Positions 52,546 through 61,390 of a stretch of 64,000 nucleotides of DNA are shown in pieces. Source of the DNA: an uncultured Erysipelotrichaceae bacterium (GTDB lineage Bacteria > Bacillota_I > Bacilli_A > Erysipelotrichales > Erysipelotrichaceae). Positions within the stretch are counted from its first letter, which is position 1. Each line of letters begins with the position of its first letter. Below the pieces are notes generated by a model, which saw only the letters and a program-made list of their open reading frames with translations, had not been told where the DNA came from and did no database searches. The position numbers and the translations under genes are program-made. The DNA is taken from the NCBI GenBank assembly GCA_947385085.1, contig CANDJN010000007.1, positions 1-64,000 of the forward strand, read 5' to 3'.

Positions 52546-53085
52546 ATTATAAATAAAAAAGTTATTCCGAACAATGTAAACGACGATCTTGTAAACGAAA
52601 AAATTCGTTTCAAGGAAGTGATGGTCATCGATAAGGATGGCACAAAGCTGGGAATTAAATTACGTCGTGAAGCCTTGGATATTGCATATGATCAGGAACT
52701 GGATCTGTTATGCGTAGCTCCCAATGCAACACCGCCGGTATGTAAGGTACTGGATTACGGACGGTATCGCTTTGAACAGCAGAAAAAAGCAAAGGAAGCC
52801 AAAAAGAAGCAACATGTTACCGAGGTGAAGCCATTGCGTTTATCGCCGGTCATTGACAAGCATGATTTTGACACAAAAATGCGTCATGCTCGTAGCTGGA
52901 TTGAAGATGGAATGAAAGTGAAGGTGGATATGCGCTTTCGCGGTCGTCTCATCACGCGGCTTGAGGTCGGTAAGAAAATTATGAATAGCTTTATTGAAGA
53001 AATATCTGACATTGCGAATGTAGAAAAACGTCCTTCCTTGGAAGGCAATACAATGTCAACGGTATTGGCACCGAAAAAGAAATAA
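52546..53085 (+). CDS. infC: Translation initiation factor IF-3 (ATT start)
   Basis: About 179 residues. It binds the 30S subunit and checks start codons. GGAGG at 52536-52540 is 5 bases before ATT 52546, and no ATG or GTG fits; the nearest upstream in-frame ATG lies inside the structured leader. AUU starts are known for infC in E. coli and Bacillus stearothermophilus and allow IF-3 to repress itself. The N-domain (NEKIRFKEVMVIDKDG, LDIAYDQELDLLCVAPNATPPVCK) and C-domain (KPLRLSPVIDKHDFDTK, VDMRFRGR) are intact. Confidence 0.95.
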   Translation: MINKKVIPNNVNDDLVNEKIRFKEVMVIDKDGTKLGIKLRREALDIAYDQELDLLCVAPNATPPVCKVLDYGRYRFEQQKKAKEAKKKQHVTEVKPLRLSPVIDKHDFDTKMRHARSWIEDGMKVKVDMRFRGRLITRLEVGKKIMNSFIEEISDIANVEKRPSLEGNTMSTVLAPKKK

Positions 53086-53110
53086 GTAAATGAAGTAGGA
53101 GGTTTCGATT

Positions 53111-53305
53111 ATGCCAAAAATGAAGAGTCATAGAGGTTTAGCAAAACGTGTTAAAAAAACCGGATCCGGTAAGTTGAAAAGAAGTCATGCGTATACTTCT
53201 CATCGTTTCCATGGAAAAACGCAGAAGCAAAAACGTCATTTGCGTAAAGCGTCTACGGTACACAACACAGATTTCAAGCGTATCAAACTGATGTTAAAGA
53301 AATAG
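53111..53305 (+). CDS. rpmI: 50S ribosomal protein L35
   Basis: 64 residues, highly basic. MPKMKSHRGLAKRVKKTGSG and the SHRFHGKTQKQKRHLRK segment are the family pattern. It is the middle gene of the infC operon with AGGAGG before ATG 53111. Confidence 0.97.
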   Translation: MPKMKSHRGLAKRVKKTGSGKLKRSHAYTSHRFHGKTQKQKRHLRKASTVHNTDFKRIKLMLKK

Positions 53306-53323
53306 TGAAGGAGGAATACAGAT

Positions 53324-53692
53324 ATGGCAAGAGTAAAAGGCGGATATACAACACGTCGCAGAAGAAAAAAAGTATTAAAGTTAGCAAAGGGATACTTCGG
53401 TTCGAAGCATCTGTTATATCGTACTGCCCATGAGCAGGTAATGCATTCTTTCAAATACGCATATAATGATCGTAAAGATTTGAAAAGCAATATGCGTAAA
53501 TTGTGGATTGCTCGTATCAATGCGGCAGCTCGCTTGAATGATATGAGCTATTCCAAGCTTATGCATGGATTAAAATTAGCTAATGTTACAATTAATCGGA
53601 AAATGCTGAGTGAGATTGCGATTGCCGATCCGAAGGGCTTTACGACAATTTGCGATAAGGCAAAAAAAGCCTTAGAAAAAGACGGAGAATAA
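53324..53692 (+). CDS. rplT: 50S ribosomal protein L20
   Basis: 122 residues, slightly longer than the usual 117 to 119. It starts MARVKGGYTTRRRRKKVLKL and contains GSKHLLYRTAHEQV and WIARINAAARLNDMSYS. It is needed early in 50S assembly and is the probable repressor acting on the leader upstream of infC. GAAGGAGG precedes the ATG. Confidence 0.97.
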   Translation: MARVKGGYTTRRRRKKVLKLAKGYFGSKHLLYRTAHEQVMHSFKYAYNDRKDLKSNMRKLWIARINAAARLNDMSYSKLMHGLKLANVTINRKMLSEIAIADPKGFTTICDKAKKALEKDGE

Positions 53693-53722
53693 GAAAACCG
53701 TATCTTTTCTATACATGCAAGA

Positions 53723-53784
53723 GGACTGTAATGACATAGTTGGTTTTTACTTAAAACAAGCAGTTGTGATTACAGCCTTTTTTG
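53723..53784 (+). terminator. Terminator of the infC operon
   Basis: GGACTGTAATGACA (from 53723) pairs with TGTGATTACAGCC (ending about 53777), followed by TTTTTTTG. The loop is about 35 bases. Confidence 0.7.
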
Positions 53785-53935
53785 TATATGAATGGATTAC
53801 TTTGACATATGATTACGTCGGCATAAAGATATTATAAACGCAAAGAATTAGCGATAATCGAAAGTTTCATAATAAATGTTGATGCTGGATTTGTATAAAA
53901 AAGCCAAATGTACATCAAATCATTGTTGAAAATAA

Positions 53936-53964
53936 AAAAACTCCCTTTTCAGGAAGTGTTTTAC
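53936..53964 (-). terminator. Terminator of the tRNA-Cys/tRNA-Leu unit
   Basis: On the minus strand ACACTTCC pairs with GGGAGT and is followed by TTTTTTT, just beyond the tRNA-Leu 3' end. Confidence 0.65.
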
Positions 53965-53967
53965 CAA

Positions 53968-54054
53968 TGGTGGGAACGGTGGGACTTGAACCCACACGGG
54001 ATTTCTCCCAACGGATTTTAAGTCCGTTGCGTCTGCCTATTCCGCCACGATCCC
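53968..54054 (-). tRNA. tRNA-Leu (TAA)
   Basis: 87 nt with encoded CCA and a long variable arm (class II). Anticodon stem ACGGA/TCCGT encloses CTTAAAA (anticodon TAA). The acceptor GGGATCG/CGTTCCC has one T-T mismatch at position 5. It is read together with tRNA-Cys, two bases upstream on the minus strand. Confidence 0.92.
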
Positions 54055-54056
54055 AA

Positions 54057-54130
54057 TGGAGGTTCCGACCAGATTTGAACTGGTGATCACAGAGTTGCAG
54101 TCTATTGCCTTACCACTTGGCTACGGAACC
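54057..54130 (-). tRNA. tRNA-Cys (GCA)
   Basis: 74 nt with CCA. Acceptor GGTTCCG/CGGAACC, discriminator U73 (the identity base of tRNA-Cys), anticodon loop CTGCAAC (anticodon GCA), and T-loop TTCAAAT. Confidence 0.93.
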
Positions 54131-54307
54131 ATACTTTTGAATCACTGCTATAACATTATATACTAAATTGGCTAAAATGCAACACTAAAATAAGAAAAAT
54201 CGCAAATTCATTGTTGGACAGGGCTTGCGATTCTGCTCTTTTTTCATTTATGGGTATGAATTGAGGATGCCAGCGCATGCTAATTTTAGTGAAAGGATGG
54301 ATGTGCT

Positions 54308-55633
54308 ATGGAACCCATCACATTTGAAAAAATAGCGCAATGGCAAAAGGCATATGAACAAAACCAATTACAAAAGGTAGTGAGACATGCTGTTTATAAT
54401 AATGCGCTGGAACAATGTGTCAATGTTCAGGAAAATATGACCAAGAATCAAAATCATTTTTCGATAGAAATTGAAACACTGAAAGCTTCTAATCAGCTTA
54501 CCAGCGGTCGATGCTGGATTTTTGCGGGTTTGAACCTGCTGCGTGAGGAGATCGCAAAGAACTTAAACCTAGAACAATTTGAGCTATCACAAAACTATAT
54601 GGCCTTTTATGATAAGCTGGAAAAAATAAACACATTTTTAGAATTGGCGATTGCGATGAGTGATAAGCCAATTGATGATCGTACCTTTGTCTGGCTTGTC
54701 ACGAGTGGCGTTCAGGATGGTGGGCAGTGGGATATGTTTGTGAATCTGGTTAAAAAATACGGTGTTATACCAAAAGATATGATGCCGGAAACGTATCAGA
54801 GTTCCAACACAGCAACGATGAATTTGCTGATCAATACGCGATTGCGTCGATTTGCCCAAGAAGTGCGCAATCTTCGTGATTTAGGGAAACATGAGGAAAT
54901 CATTTCGCTGAAAGAAGAAGTGCTGCAAAAAATGTATGGGTTTTTGTGTACCTGTTTTGGTATCCCTCCTAAGCATTTCCGCTTTGCTTACGGGGATCGC
55001 AAGGGAAAGGTGCATCACTTGGAAGAAATGACGCCTCAGGAGTTTTATCAAAATCAAATACGTTTGAGTTTAGATGACTATGTGAGTTTGATTCATGCAC
55101 CTACCAAAGATAAGCCATTTTATGAGGTGTTTCAAGTAAAATACCTTGATCGTGCCGATGGTTCATCCGTGCGTTATCTCAATTTGCCACTGGATGAATT
55201 TAAACAGGCTATCATCACGCAGCTAAAGGATGGCAAGCTAGTATGGTTTGGTAGTGACTGCAATTCCTTCCAGGATCATCAAGGCGGCTTTTGGGATGAT
55301 ATGTCCTTTGATTATGGCAGCGCGTTTGAAATTGACTTCATGATCGATAAGGAAACGGCTTTGGATATGCGTGACAGCACAATGAATCATGCGATGGTGC
55401 TTAGCGGTGTAGACATACTTGATGAGAAATCGCTTAAATGGAAAATTGAAAACAGCTGGGGGGACACAAGCGGTAAAAATGGATATTTTGTTGCGAGCGA
55501 TACCTGGTTTGATCGCTATGTCTATCAAGCGGTCATTCACAAACAATATTTAACAGCGGATCAACAATCGGTGTTGAATAAGGAGCCAAAGCTTTTAGAA
55601 CCATGGGATCCGATGGGAACTCTCGCTCAATAA
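54308..55633 (+). CDS. pepC: Aminopeptidase C (bleomycin-hydrolase family, C1B)
   Basis: 441 residues, full length. Cysteine peptidase triad: Cys in SGRCWIFAG, His in MNHAMVLSGV and Asn in KIENSWGD. These hexameric cytoplasmic enzymes trim N-terminal residues from peptides. AAAGGAT lies about 11 bases before ATG 54308. It is monocistronic with its own terminator. Confidence 0.96.
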   Translation: MEPITFEKIAQWQKAYEQNQLQKVVRHAVYNNALEQCVNVQENMTKNQNHFSIEIETLKASNQLTSGRCWIFAGLNLLREEIAKNLNLEQFELSQNYMAFYDKLEKINTFLELAIAMSDKPIDDRTFVWLVTSGVQDGGQWDMFVNLVKKYGVIPKDMMPETYQSSNTATMNLLINTRLRRFAQEVRNLRDLGKHEEIISLKEEVLQKMYGFLCTCFGIPPKHFRFAYGDRKGKVHHLEEMTPQEFYQNQIRLSLDDYVSLIHAPTKDKPFYEVFQVKYLDRADGSSVRYLNLPLDEFKQAIITQLKDGKLVWFGSDCNSFQDHQGGFWDDMSFDYGSAFEIDFMIDKETALDMRDSTMNHAMVLSGVDILDEKSLKWKIENSWGDTSGKNGYFVASDTWFDRYVYQAVIHKQYLTADQQSVLNKEPKLLEPWDPMGTLAQ

Positions 55634-55650
55634 TCACAAACATACAGCAG

Positions 55651-55692
55651 AAGCTTATGATGGAAAGCTGATTAAAATCATAAGCTTTTTTT
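55651..55692 (+). terminator. Terminator after pepC
   Basis: AAGCTTATGAT (55651-55661) pairs perfectly with ATCATAAGCTT (55677-55687), then a T-run. Confidence 0.9.
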
Positions 55693-55959
55693 GTATGATT
55701 AATCATACCCTTAATATAGCAAAATATCAGTGATACTATCATCGTTTATAAATATTACAATATCAGGCAGTTAAGCCACTCTTTTCAATTGTAAAAAAGC
55801 GTTTGCTCATTGCTTACCTATCAGGATTTCACAGATAGACAAGTCATATGACAACTTAAAAATTAACATTCTAATAAAGATTAAGTGCGAAAATTTGAAC
55901 TTTTTGCCGTTTAAAAGTTTCTTTTAAGTAGAAAACAAAAAATGAAAGAGGTAAAAATT

Positions 55960-57075
55960 ATGATATTAGAAGTTCGTTTTGAAAATTTTCGCTCAATGAA
56001 AAAACCTACAATATTTGATTTAAGTGCTGAAAGCATTTGTGAATTCAGAAATTCAATTATGAAATGGAATCGCAACAAAACCGATGAATATCGTATTGTG
56101 CCGATGAAGTTGCTGTATGGACAAAATTCCAGTGGCAAGAGTAATTTACTGTTGGGCATCAAGATCATGCAAGAGATCATTTCTGCAGGACGTATTGATA
56201 TTCCTTTCAGCGTTCCCTATGAGCAGCTGGTTCATGTGAACGGTAAAGAGAAGCCGATCAGTCTGGGGGTTTCTTTCATTTATGATGATCGCGTGATTGC
56301 TTATGACGTATGCTTTAATGAAAAAGAAGTAGTATCTGAAAAATTAACTGTGAATCGCTCGGTTATGTATCAGCGCAAAGGCTCCAAGCTGGATATGGCA
56401 AAAACCAATAAATCAGTAGAGTATTTGGATGAACAGCGCATCCCCAGTATTGAGATCAACGAAAAGCAGTTTAAACGCTATCATGGCGCTGACATTTTCT
56501 TGACACGTGGCTTTAAGAGCTTTATTGCGCCGACACTGGGTGGCATGATTCAAGATTATTTTGAAAAACGATTATTTATCAGCATGGCTGCCGGTGATAC
56601 ACTGTTACAGCCGATTGCTTTGAAAAACGAAAAAGAAGTAAGTGCATTCTTAAAATCGGTAGACATCAAAGAACCGATTGATGGTTCGATACCACTGGCT
56701 GCCGGAACAACCCGCTTGATTAATTTCGCTGATATGTTATTTACGAAAATGAAAGAGGGCGGTGTTCTTGTTATGGATGAACTGGATACCTCATTGGATC
56801 CTAATCGCTTAATTCCGCTGTTATCTCGGCTGCATGATCCGAAGATCAATAAAAATGAAACTCAATTGGTGTTCTCTACCTTTAATCCGGTGTATCTCAA
56901 TAAGTATTTTGTCCGCCGTGATGAAATCACTTTTGTGAGCAGAGAAAAGGATGGAACCTCATTGAAAACCTTGATCGAGTATGCAAATCGCGAGAACAAT
57001 TATATGCGCAAATATCTGAAGGGTGAATATAATACGATTGCACCGATTAATTATAAGACGCTGTATCAGAGATAA
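55960..57075 (+). CDS. AAA15-type (OLD-like) ATPase, stand-alone
   Basis: 371 residues. It begins MILEVRFENFRSMKKPTIF, the typical RecF/OLD-like start. Walker A is GQNSSGKSN, Walker B is GVLVMDELDTSLDP, and the end has the family FSTFNPVYL, RRDEITFVSREKDG and YLKGEYNTI segments. Such ATPases often pair with an RloB-type nuclease or toxin-like partner in phage defence; none is encoded next to it here. GAGGT lies before ATG 55960, and an in-frame ATG at 55942 precedes that site. A terminator follows. Confidence 0.85.
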   Translation: MILEVRFENFRSMKKPTIFDLSAESICEFRNSIMKWNRNKTDEYRIVPMKLLYGQNSSGKSNLLLGIKIMQEIISAGRIDIPFSVPYEQLVHVNGKEKPISLGVSFIYDDRVIAYDVCFNEKEVVSEKLTVNRSVMYQRKGSKLDMAKTNKSVEYLDEQRIPSIEINEKQFKRYHGADIFLTRGFKSFIAPTLGGMIQDYFEKRLFISMAAGDTLLQPIALKNEKEVSAFLKSVDIKEPIDGSIPLAAGTTRLINFADMLFTKMKEGGVLVMDELDTSLDPNRLIPLLSRLHDPKINKNETQLVFSTFNPVYLNKYFVRRDEITFVSREKDGTSLKTLIEYANRENNYMRKYLKGEYNTIAPINYKTLYQR

Positions 57076-57080
57076 CAGAG

Positions 57081-57109
57081 AAGGGACTGCTTAAAAAGCA
57101 GTCCTTTTC
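57081..57109 (+). terminator. Terminator after the AAA ATPase gene
   Basis: GGACTGCTT (57084-57092) pairs with AAGCAGTCC (57096-57104), then TTTTC. Confidence 0.85.
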
Positions 57110-57459
57110 TAAAATGAGAGGCAAATGTTAAGCGTCATATAAGATCAATGTTATTGATGTGGGAAACTAAGAAATTTTCATGAAGGTGAAAAGATGATAA
57201 AGAAAAAACCTTATGATGAATCGCAGCGCTGAATATACAAATATCTGAAGGATGAATATCAACACACCGATAATAAGATTATCATAAGGTATATATAATC
57301 ATAGCGGAAATGTAAGCGCTTGACAAGGATATTTCGTTAAAAAATTGTTTACAAGTAAATGTTTTTAGCATTTTTAAAGTAGAACAATGCTCAAAACCGG
57401 AAAATCATAGCAAAATCATAGCTTCTATGGTATGATATTTGCATTGTGAAAGGCTGTTG
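57110..57459. other. Intergenic stretch before the U32 genes
   Basis: It holds the inverted-repeat-flanked partial copy of the ATPase gene tail (57209-57289) and otherwise no gene. A TATGAT at 57431-57436 may be the -10 of the U32 operon. Confidence 0.5.
57209..57289 (+). repeat. Degenerate copy of the AAA gene tail, flanked by inverted repeats
   Basis: CCTTATGAT (57209-57217) and ATCATAAGG (57281-57289) are a perfect 9-bp inverted pair. Between them AAATATCTGAAGG (57239 onwards), TGAATAT and ACCGAT repeat the ATPase gene's 3' end (around 57009-57060) with substitutions and a small deletion. The frame is not open. Confidence 0.55.
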
Positions 57460-58362
57460 ATGAATACGATGCTTATATTGACAACTCCCACTTGTATTGA
57501 GGATATTGATAAGATGGCAAAGGCCGGCGCAGACGCCGTGTTGTTTGGCTGTGAGCCGTTTTCTGTTCGTTGTGCCGGCAATGTATCAGTTTCGCAGCTT
57601 GCGGAAGTTAAGAAAGCCTGTACAGCGCATCAGGTGGAAATGTCCATAGCGGCGAATCGCTTATTCAGTGAGGAACAGCTACCGCAGTTATATGAATTTC
57701 TTTGCTTATGCAAGGAACTGGATGTGGATAGCATTTATTTCAGTGATGAGGCGGTACTCGCATATGGTCAAAAGTTGGGAATAGTAAATAAGCTGATTTA
57801 TCAGCCGGATACACTGATGACCAATCATAATGATGTGAATTTTTATCTTGGCGAAGGAATAAAGCGCGTGGTATTGGCACGGGAAATTACGCTTGATGAG
57901 ATTTTGACGATTGCCAATCACTGTGCCCCACAGCGCCTTGAAATCATCGTTCATGGATATAGTGTGGCAATGTATTCTAAGCGTCCATTATTGACCAATT
58001 ATATGAAATTTCTGGGCGTGGATCGTTCATTACAAAAACAGATGAATTTGACCATTGAGGAAGCGACACGAAACGAACGAATGCCGATTTATGAGGATGA
58101 AAACGGTACGCATATTTTCTCAGCTGCGATTCAACAAAGCTTTGCTCAATGGGAGATATTAAATGATGCCGGTATTCATACGGCGCGTATCGACGGTATT
58201 TTCCATCGCAGGGAAGAAATTTATCCGGTGATCGAGCTTTATGATCAACTGCGTCATAAAAAGATCAGCGCGAAAACGGCATTGCTGGAATATGAGAAAT
58301 GCTTTCCGGATAAGCTCATTGACAGTGGCTTCTATAATCGGGCAACGAGTACAAAAAAGTAG
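57460..58362 (+). CDS. Peptidase U32 family protein, TrhP1/YrrN-like
   Basis: About 300 residues, the short U32 form. It shows the family barrel start (DIDKMAKAGADAVLFG), VLAREITLDEIL and the EIIVHGYSVAMYSKRPLL segment. In B. subtilis the YrrN/YrrO pair (TrhP1/TrhP2) is needed for 5-hydroxyuridine in the tRNA wobble position; this gene and the next reproduce that short-plus-long pairing. Cysteines expected in the long form are not all present. GAAAGG at 57448-57453 sets the start at ATG 57460. Confidence 0.85.
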   Translation: MNTMLILTTPTCIEDIDKMAKAGADAVLFGCEPFSVRCAGNVSVSQLAEVKKACTAHQVEMSIAANRLFSEEQLPQLYEFLCLCKELDVDSIYFSDEAVLAYGQKLGIVNKLIYQPDTLMTNHNDVNFYLGEGIKRVVLAREITLDEILTIANHCAPQRLEIIVHGYSVAMYSKRPLLTNYMKFLGVDRSLQKQMNLTIEEATRNERMPIYEDENGTHIFSAAIQQSFAQWEILNDAGIHTARIDGIFHRREEIYPVIELYDQLRHKKISAKTALLEYEKCFPDKLIDSGFYNRATSTKK

Positions 58363-58368
58363 GTGAGA

Positions 58369-59598
58369 ATGATGGATAAAATCGAATTATTGGCGCCTGC
58401 AGGGGATTTAGCGCGCTTAAAGACAGCGGTGCGGTATGGCGCGGATGCGGTATATATCGGAGGAAAACAGTTCTCGCTGCGCTCGCGAGCCGGTAATTTT
58501 TCTTTGGAGGATATTGCGGAAGGGGTAAAATTTGCCGAGGCGCATCATGCGAATGTCCATGTGACGGTGAATATGCTGCCGCATGAGGATGATTTAAACG
58601 GCTTGGAGGATTATTTGAAGGCATTGGAGGATATTGGCGTGAAAGCGATTATCTGTGCTTCGCCGGGTATGATCCAATGTGCTAAACGGGTGGCACCACG
58701 ACTCGAGGTTCATGTTTCCACGCAGCACTCCATCACCAATAGCGCTGCGGTTAACTATTGGAAGAATCATGGCGCAGATCGCGTTGTCCTTGCCCGGGAA
58801 TGCACCCTAAAACAAATTTCTGCAACAAGCCAAAACAGTGAATTACCATTAGAAGTATTCATACATGGCGGAATGTGCGTTTCTTACAGCGGGCGATGTA
58901 TGTTAAGCAATCATATGACGTTACGTGATGCCAATCGCGGCGGTTGTGCCCAAAGCTGTCGCTGGAAATATCGCCTGTATGAATCAGGAAAGCCGATTCA
59001 TGACGAAGATCATCTATTCAGCATGTCCAGCAAGGATTTGGTAGGGGCACGCTATCTGCCTGATCTGATACGCTTGGGTATCGCCAGTGTCAAAATCGAA
59101 GGACGTATGAAAAGCGCCTATTATATTGCGACATTGGTTCACACCTATCGGATGATGATTGATGAACTCTATGCCAAGGGGAGCTTATCAAAAGCAGTGA
59201 TGGACGAATATTGCGAGCAGCTGATGAAAGCGGAAAATCGACCGACAGCGTGCGGCTTTTATGCAGGTCTGCCGGGTGTGAACGAGCATCTGTATGGCGT
59301 AAACGGGGCCGGAATCAGTAAAGAGTACATCGCTGATGTCTTGGCGTATGATGAATATAAACACTTGGCAACAATACAGGTGCGCAATCATTTTGAGCCA
59401 GGTATTATGGCGGAGGTATTTGCGCCTCATCAAGCGGCACAGCGCTTTCAAATTCAAGAAATCTTTGATGAGGATGGCTTGCGTTTGTTAGCTGCCAATC
59501 AGCCAATGCGCATTGTGAAAATCAAGACGAATATTAAAATGGAAAAATACGCAATGATTCGCAAAATCATTGATCAGAAAGAGCGATATAGTGAATAA
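58369..59598 (+). CDS. Peptidase U32 family protein, TrhP2/YrrO-like
   Basis: About 409 residues. ELLAPAGDLARLKTAVRYGADAV is the U32 start. Downstream are VHVSTQHSITN, LARECTL, the MCVSYSGRCMLSNHMTLRDANRGGCAQSCRW cysteine-rich signature (in pieces: SGRCMLSN, GGCAQSCRW), and SVKIEGRMKSAYY. The protein probably works with the preceding short U32 protein in tRNA hydroxylation (prephenate-dependent in studied species). AGGTGAG sits before ATG 58369 and 58372; either may start. Its end is 16 bp before proS. Confidence 0.88.
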   Translation: MMDKIELLAPAGDLARLKTAVRYGADAVYIGGKQFSLRSRAGNFSLEDIAEGVKFAEAHHANVHVTVNMLPHEDDLNGLEDYLKALEDIGVKAIICASPGMIQCAKRVAPRLEVHVSTQHSITNSAAVNYWKNHGADRVVLARECTLKQISATSQNSELPLEVFIHGGMCVSYSGRCMLSNHMTLRDANRGGCAQSCRWKYRLYESGKPIHDEDHLFSMSSKDLVGARYLPDLIRLGIASVKIEGRMKSAYYIATLVHTYRMMIDELYAKGSLSKAVMDEYCEQLMKAENRPTACGFYAGLPGVNEHLYGVNGAGISKEYIADVLAYDEYKHLATIQVRNHFEPGIMAEVFAPHQAAQRFQIQEIFDEDGLRLLAANQPMRIVKIKTNIKMEKYAMIRKIIDQKERYSE

Positions 59599-59614
59599 GA
59601 AAAGAGGAGAACAT

Positions 59615-61318
59615 ATGAGATTAAGTAAGAGTTTCTTTTATACCCTGCGCGAGGATGCAAAGGATGAAGACAGCCGTTCCGGCAATTTGCTGGTACGCAG
59701 CGGAATGATGAAGAAAAGCTCCAGCGGCATTTACATGATCATGCCGATGGGTAAGCGTGTATTAAAGAAAATTGAGGAAATTGTTCGCGAAGAAATGGAT
59801 TGCACCGGCGCTCAGGAATTGTTAATGCCGGCACTGATTTTGGAAGATGTATATGTGAAGAGCGGACGGCGCAATGTGTTTGGCTCTAATATGTTTGCGT
59901 TGAAGGATCGCTATCAAAAGGGTTATGTTCTGGGTCCTACTCATGAAGAGCTATTTGCGATTGCCGCAGCGATGAAAGGCAAGTCTTATAAGGATTTCCC
60001 TTATAATCTGTATCAGATTCAGACGAAATATCGCGATGAAACACGTCCTCGCTATGGCTTAATTCGCACACGTGAGTTTATTATGAAGGATGCCTACTCC
60101 TTTGATACGGACTTAGAGGGCTTACATGAGTCCTATATGAAAATGTTTAATGCTTATTGCCGAATCTTTGATCGCCTGTCCTTGGATTATAAGATCGTAA
60201 AAGCGGATACCGGTGCGATGGGCGGCTTGTTATCGGAAGAATTCCAAGCCATTTGTTCGATCGGTGAGGATGTGGTTGTCGGCTGTGAGCACTGTGATTT
60301 CTCCAGCAATATGGAGATTAGCGAAGTGGTGGATCATGAGGCGGCAAGCGATGAGAAAACAAAGCCATTAGAGGCTGTGGCAACTCCCAATGCGAAAACG
60401 ATTGAAGAAGTGGCGGCATTCTTTGAACGCTCTCCACGGGATTTCGTAAAAACGCTGCTTTATCACGTGGATCAGGAAAAATTCGTAGCGTTCTTAGTGC
60501 GGGGAGATCGTGAGCTCAATGAAACTAAGGCATTGAAGCTATTACAAGCCAATGAAATGGAACTGGCAAGCTTTGAGGATGTGGAGCGCATCACACATGC
60601 AAAGGTAGGCTTTGCCGGACCGATCGGCTTAGCGAACATTACCATCGTTATGGATCGTCAGGTTCAGAAAATGAAAAACTTCATCTGCGGTGCCAATCGT
60701 AGTGATTATCACTATATCAATGCGAATGTTACCGATTTCCATGTCGATATGGTAGCGGATATTGCCTATGTCAAGGAAGGCGATACGTGCCCCAAATGCG
60801 GTGCACGGTTAACCTTCACCAAAGGGATTGAAGTGGGAAATACGTTTAAGCTGGGAACAAAGTATGCGGAAAGCCTTGGCCTGCAGTATCTGGATCGCGA
60901 TAATCAGCTGAAACCGGTAGTCATGGGTTCGTATGGAATTGGTTTGGAGCGATGTATGGCTGCGATTGCCGAGCAGCACAATGATGAGAATGGCTTAATC
61001 TGGCCTACTGCTGTCGCACCCTTTACAGTGGCGATTGTCGTAGTGTCCACCAAGGATGATACTCAGATGAACGTGGCCAATGAACTATATGAGTGTTTGC
61101 GCAACGAACATATCGACGTATTGCTGGATGATCGCAGCGAACGGCCAGGTGTTAAGTTTAAGGATATGGATTTAATCGGCATACCTTATCGCATTACCGT
61201 AGGGCGAGGAGCTGCCTCAGGTAAGGTTGAATGGTATGAGCGCCAAGCAAAAGCCATGGAAGAAATCACCATTAGTGATGCAGTGACAAAAGCAACAACG
61301 CTTTTAAAGAACGCATAG
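59615..61318 (+). CDS. proS: Prolyl-tRNA synthetase
   Basis: About 567 residues, the bacterial type with an editing (INS) domain between motifs 2 and 3. Motif 1 includes GIYMIMPMGKRVL, motif 2 has TKYRDETRPRYGLIRTREF, the insertion spans about residues 235-400 (AVATPNAKTIEEVAAFF, VRGDRELNETK), and motif 3 contains GSYGIGLERCMAAIAEQ. It charges tRNA-Pro. GAGGAG precedes ATG 59615. An earlier in-frame ATG at 59570 lies within the U32 gene. Confidence 0.96.
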   Translation: MRLSKSFFYTLREDAKDEDSRSGNLLVRSGMMKKSSSGIYMIMPMGKRVLKKIEEIVREEMDCTGAQELLMPALILEDVYVKSGRRNVFGSNMFALKDRYQKGYVLGPTHEELFAIAAAMKGKSYKDFPYNLYQIQTKYRDETRPRYGLIRTREFIMKDAYSFDTDLEGLHESYMKMFNAYCRIFDRLSLDYKIVKADTGAMGGLLSEEFQAICSIGEDVVVGCEHCDFSSNMEISEVVDHEAASDEKTKPLEAVATPNAKTIEEVAAFFERSPRDFVKTLLYHVDQEKFVAFLVRGDRELNETKALKLLQANEMELASFEDVERITHAKVGFAGPIGLANITIVMDRQVQKMKNFICGANRSDYHYINANVTDFHVDMVADIAYVKEGDTCPKCGARLTFTKGIEVGNTFKLGTKYAESLGLQYLDRDNQLKPVVMGSYGIGLERCMAAIAEQHNDENGLIWPTAVAPFTVAIVVVSTKDDTQMNVANELYECLRNEHIDVLLDDRSERPGVKFKDMDLIGIPYRITVGRGAASGKVEWYERQAKAMEEITISDAVTKATTLLKNA

Positions 61319-61390
61319 AACAATACGATATACGATGATAAATGCATTGTAACGAAGCAGTTTTCCTATGATCAAGAAAGAGTGAAAAAG

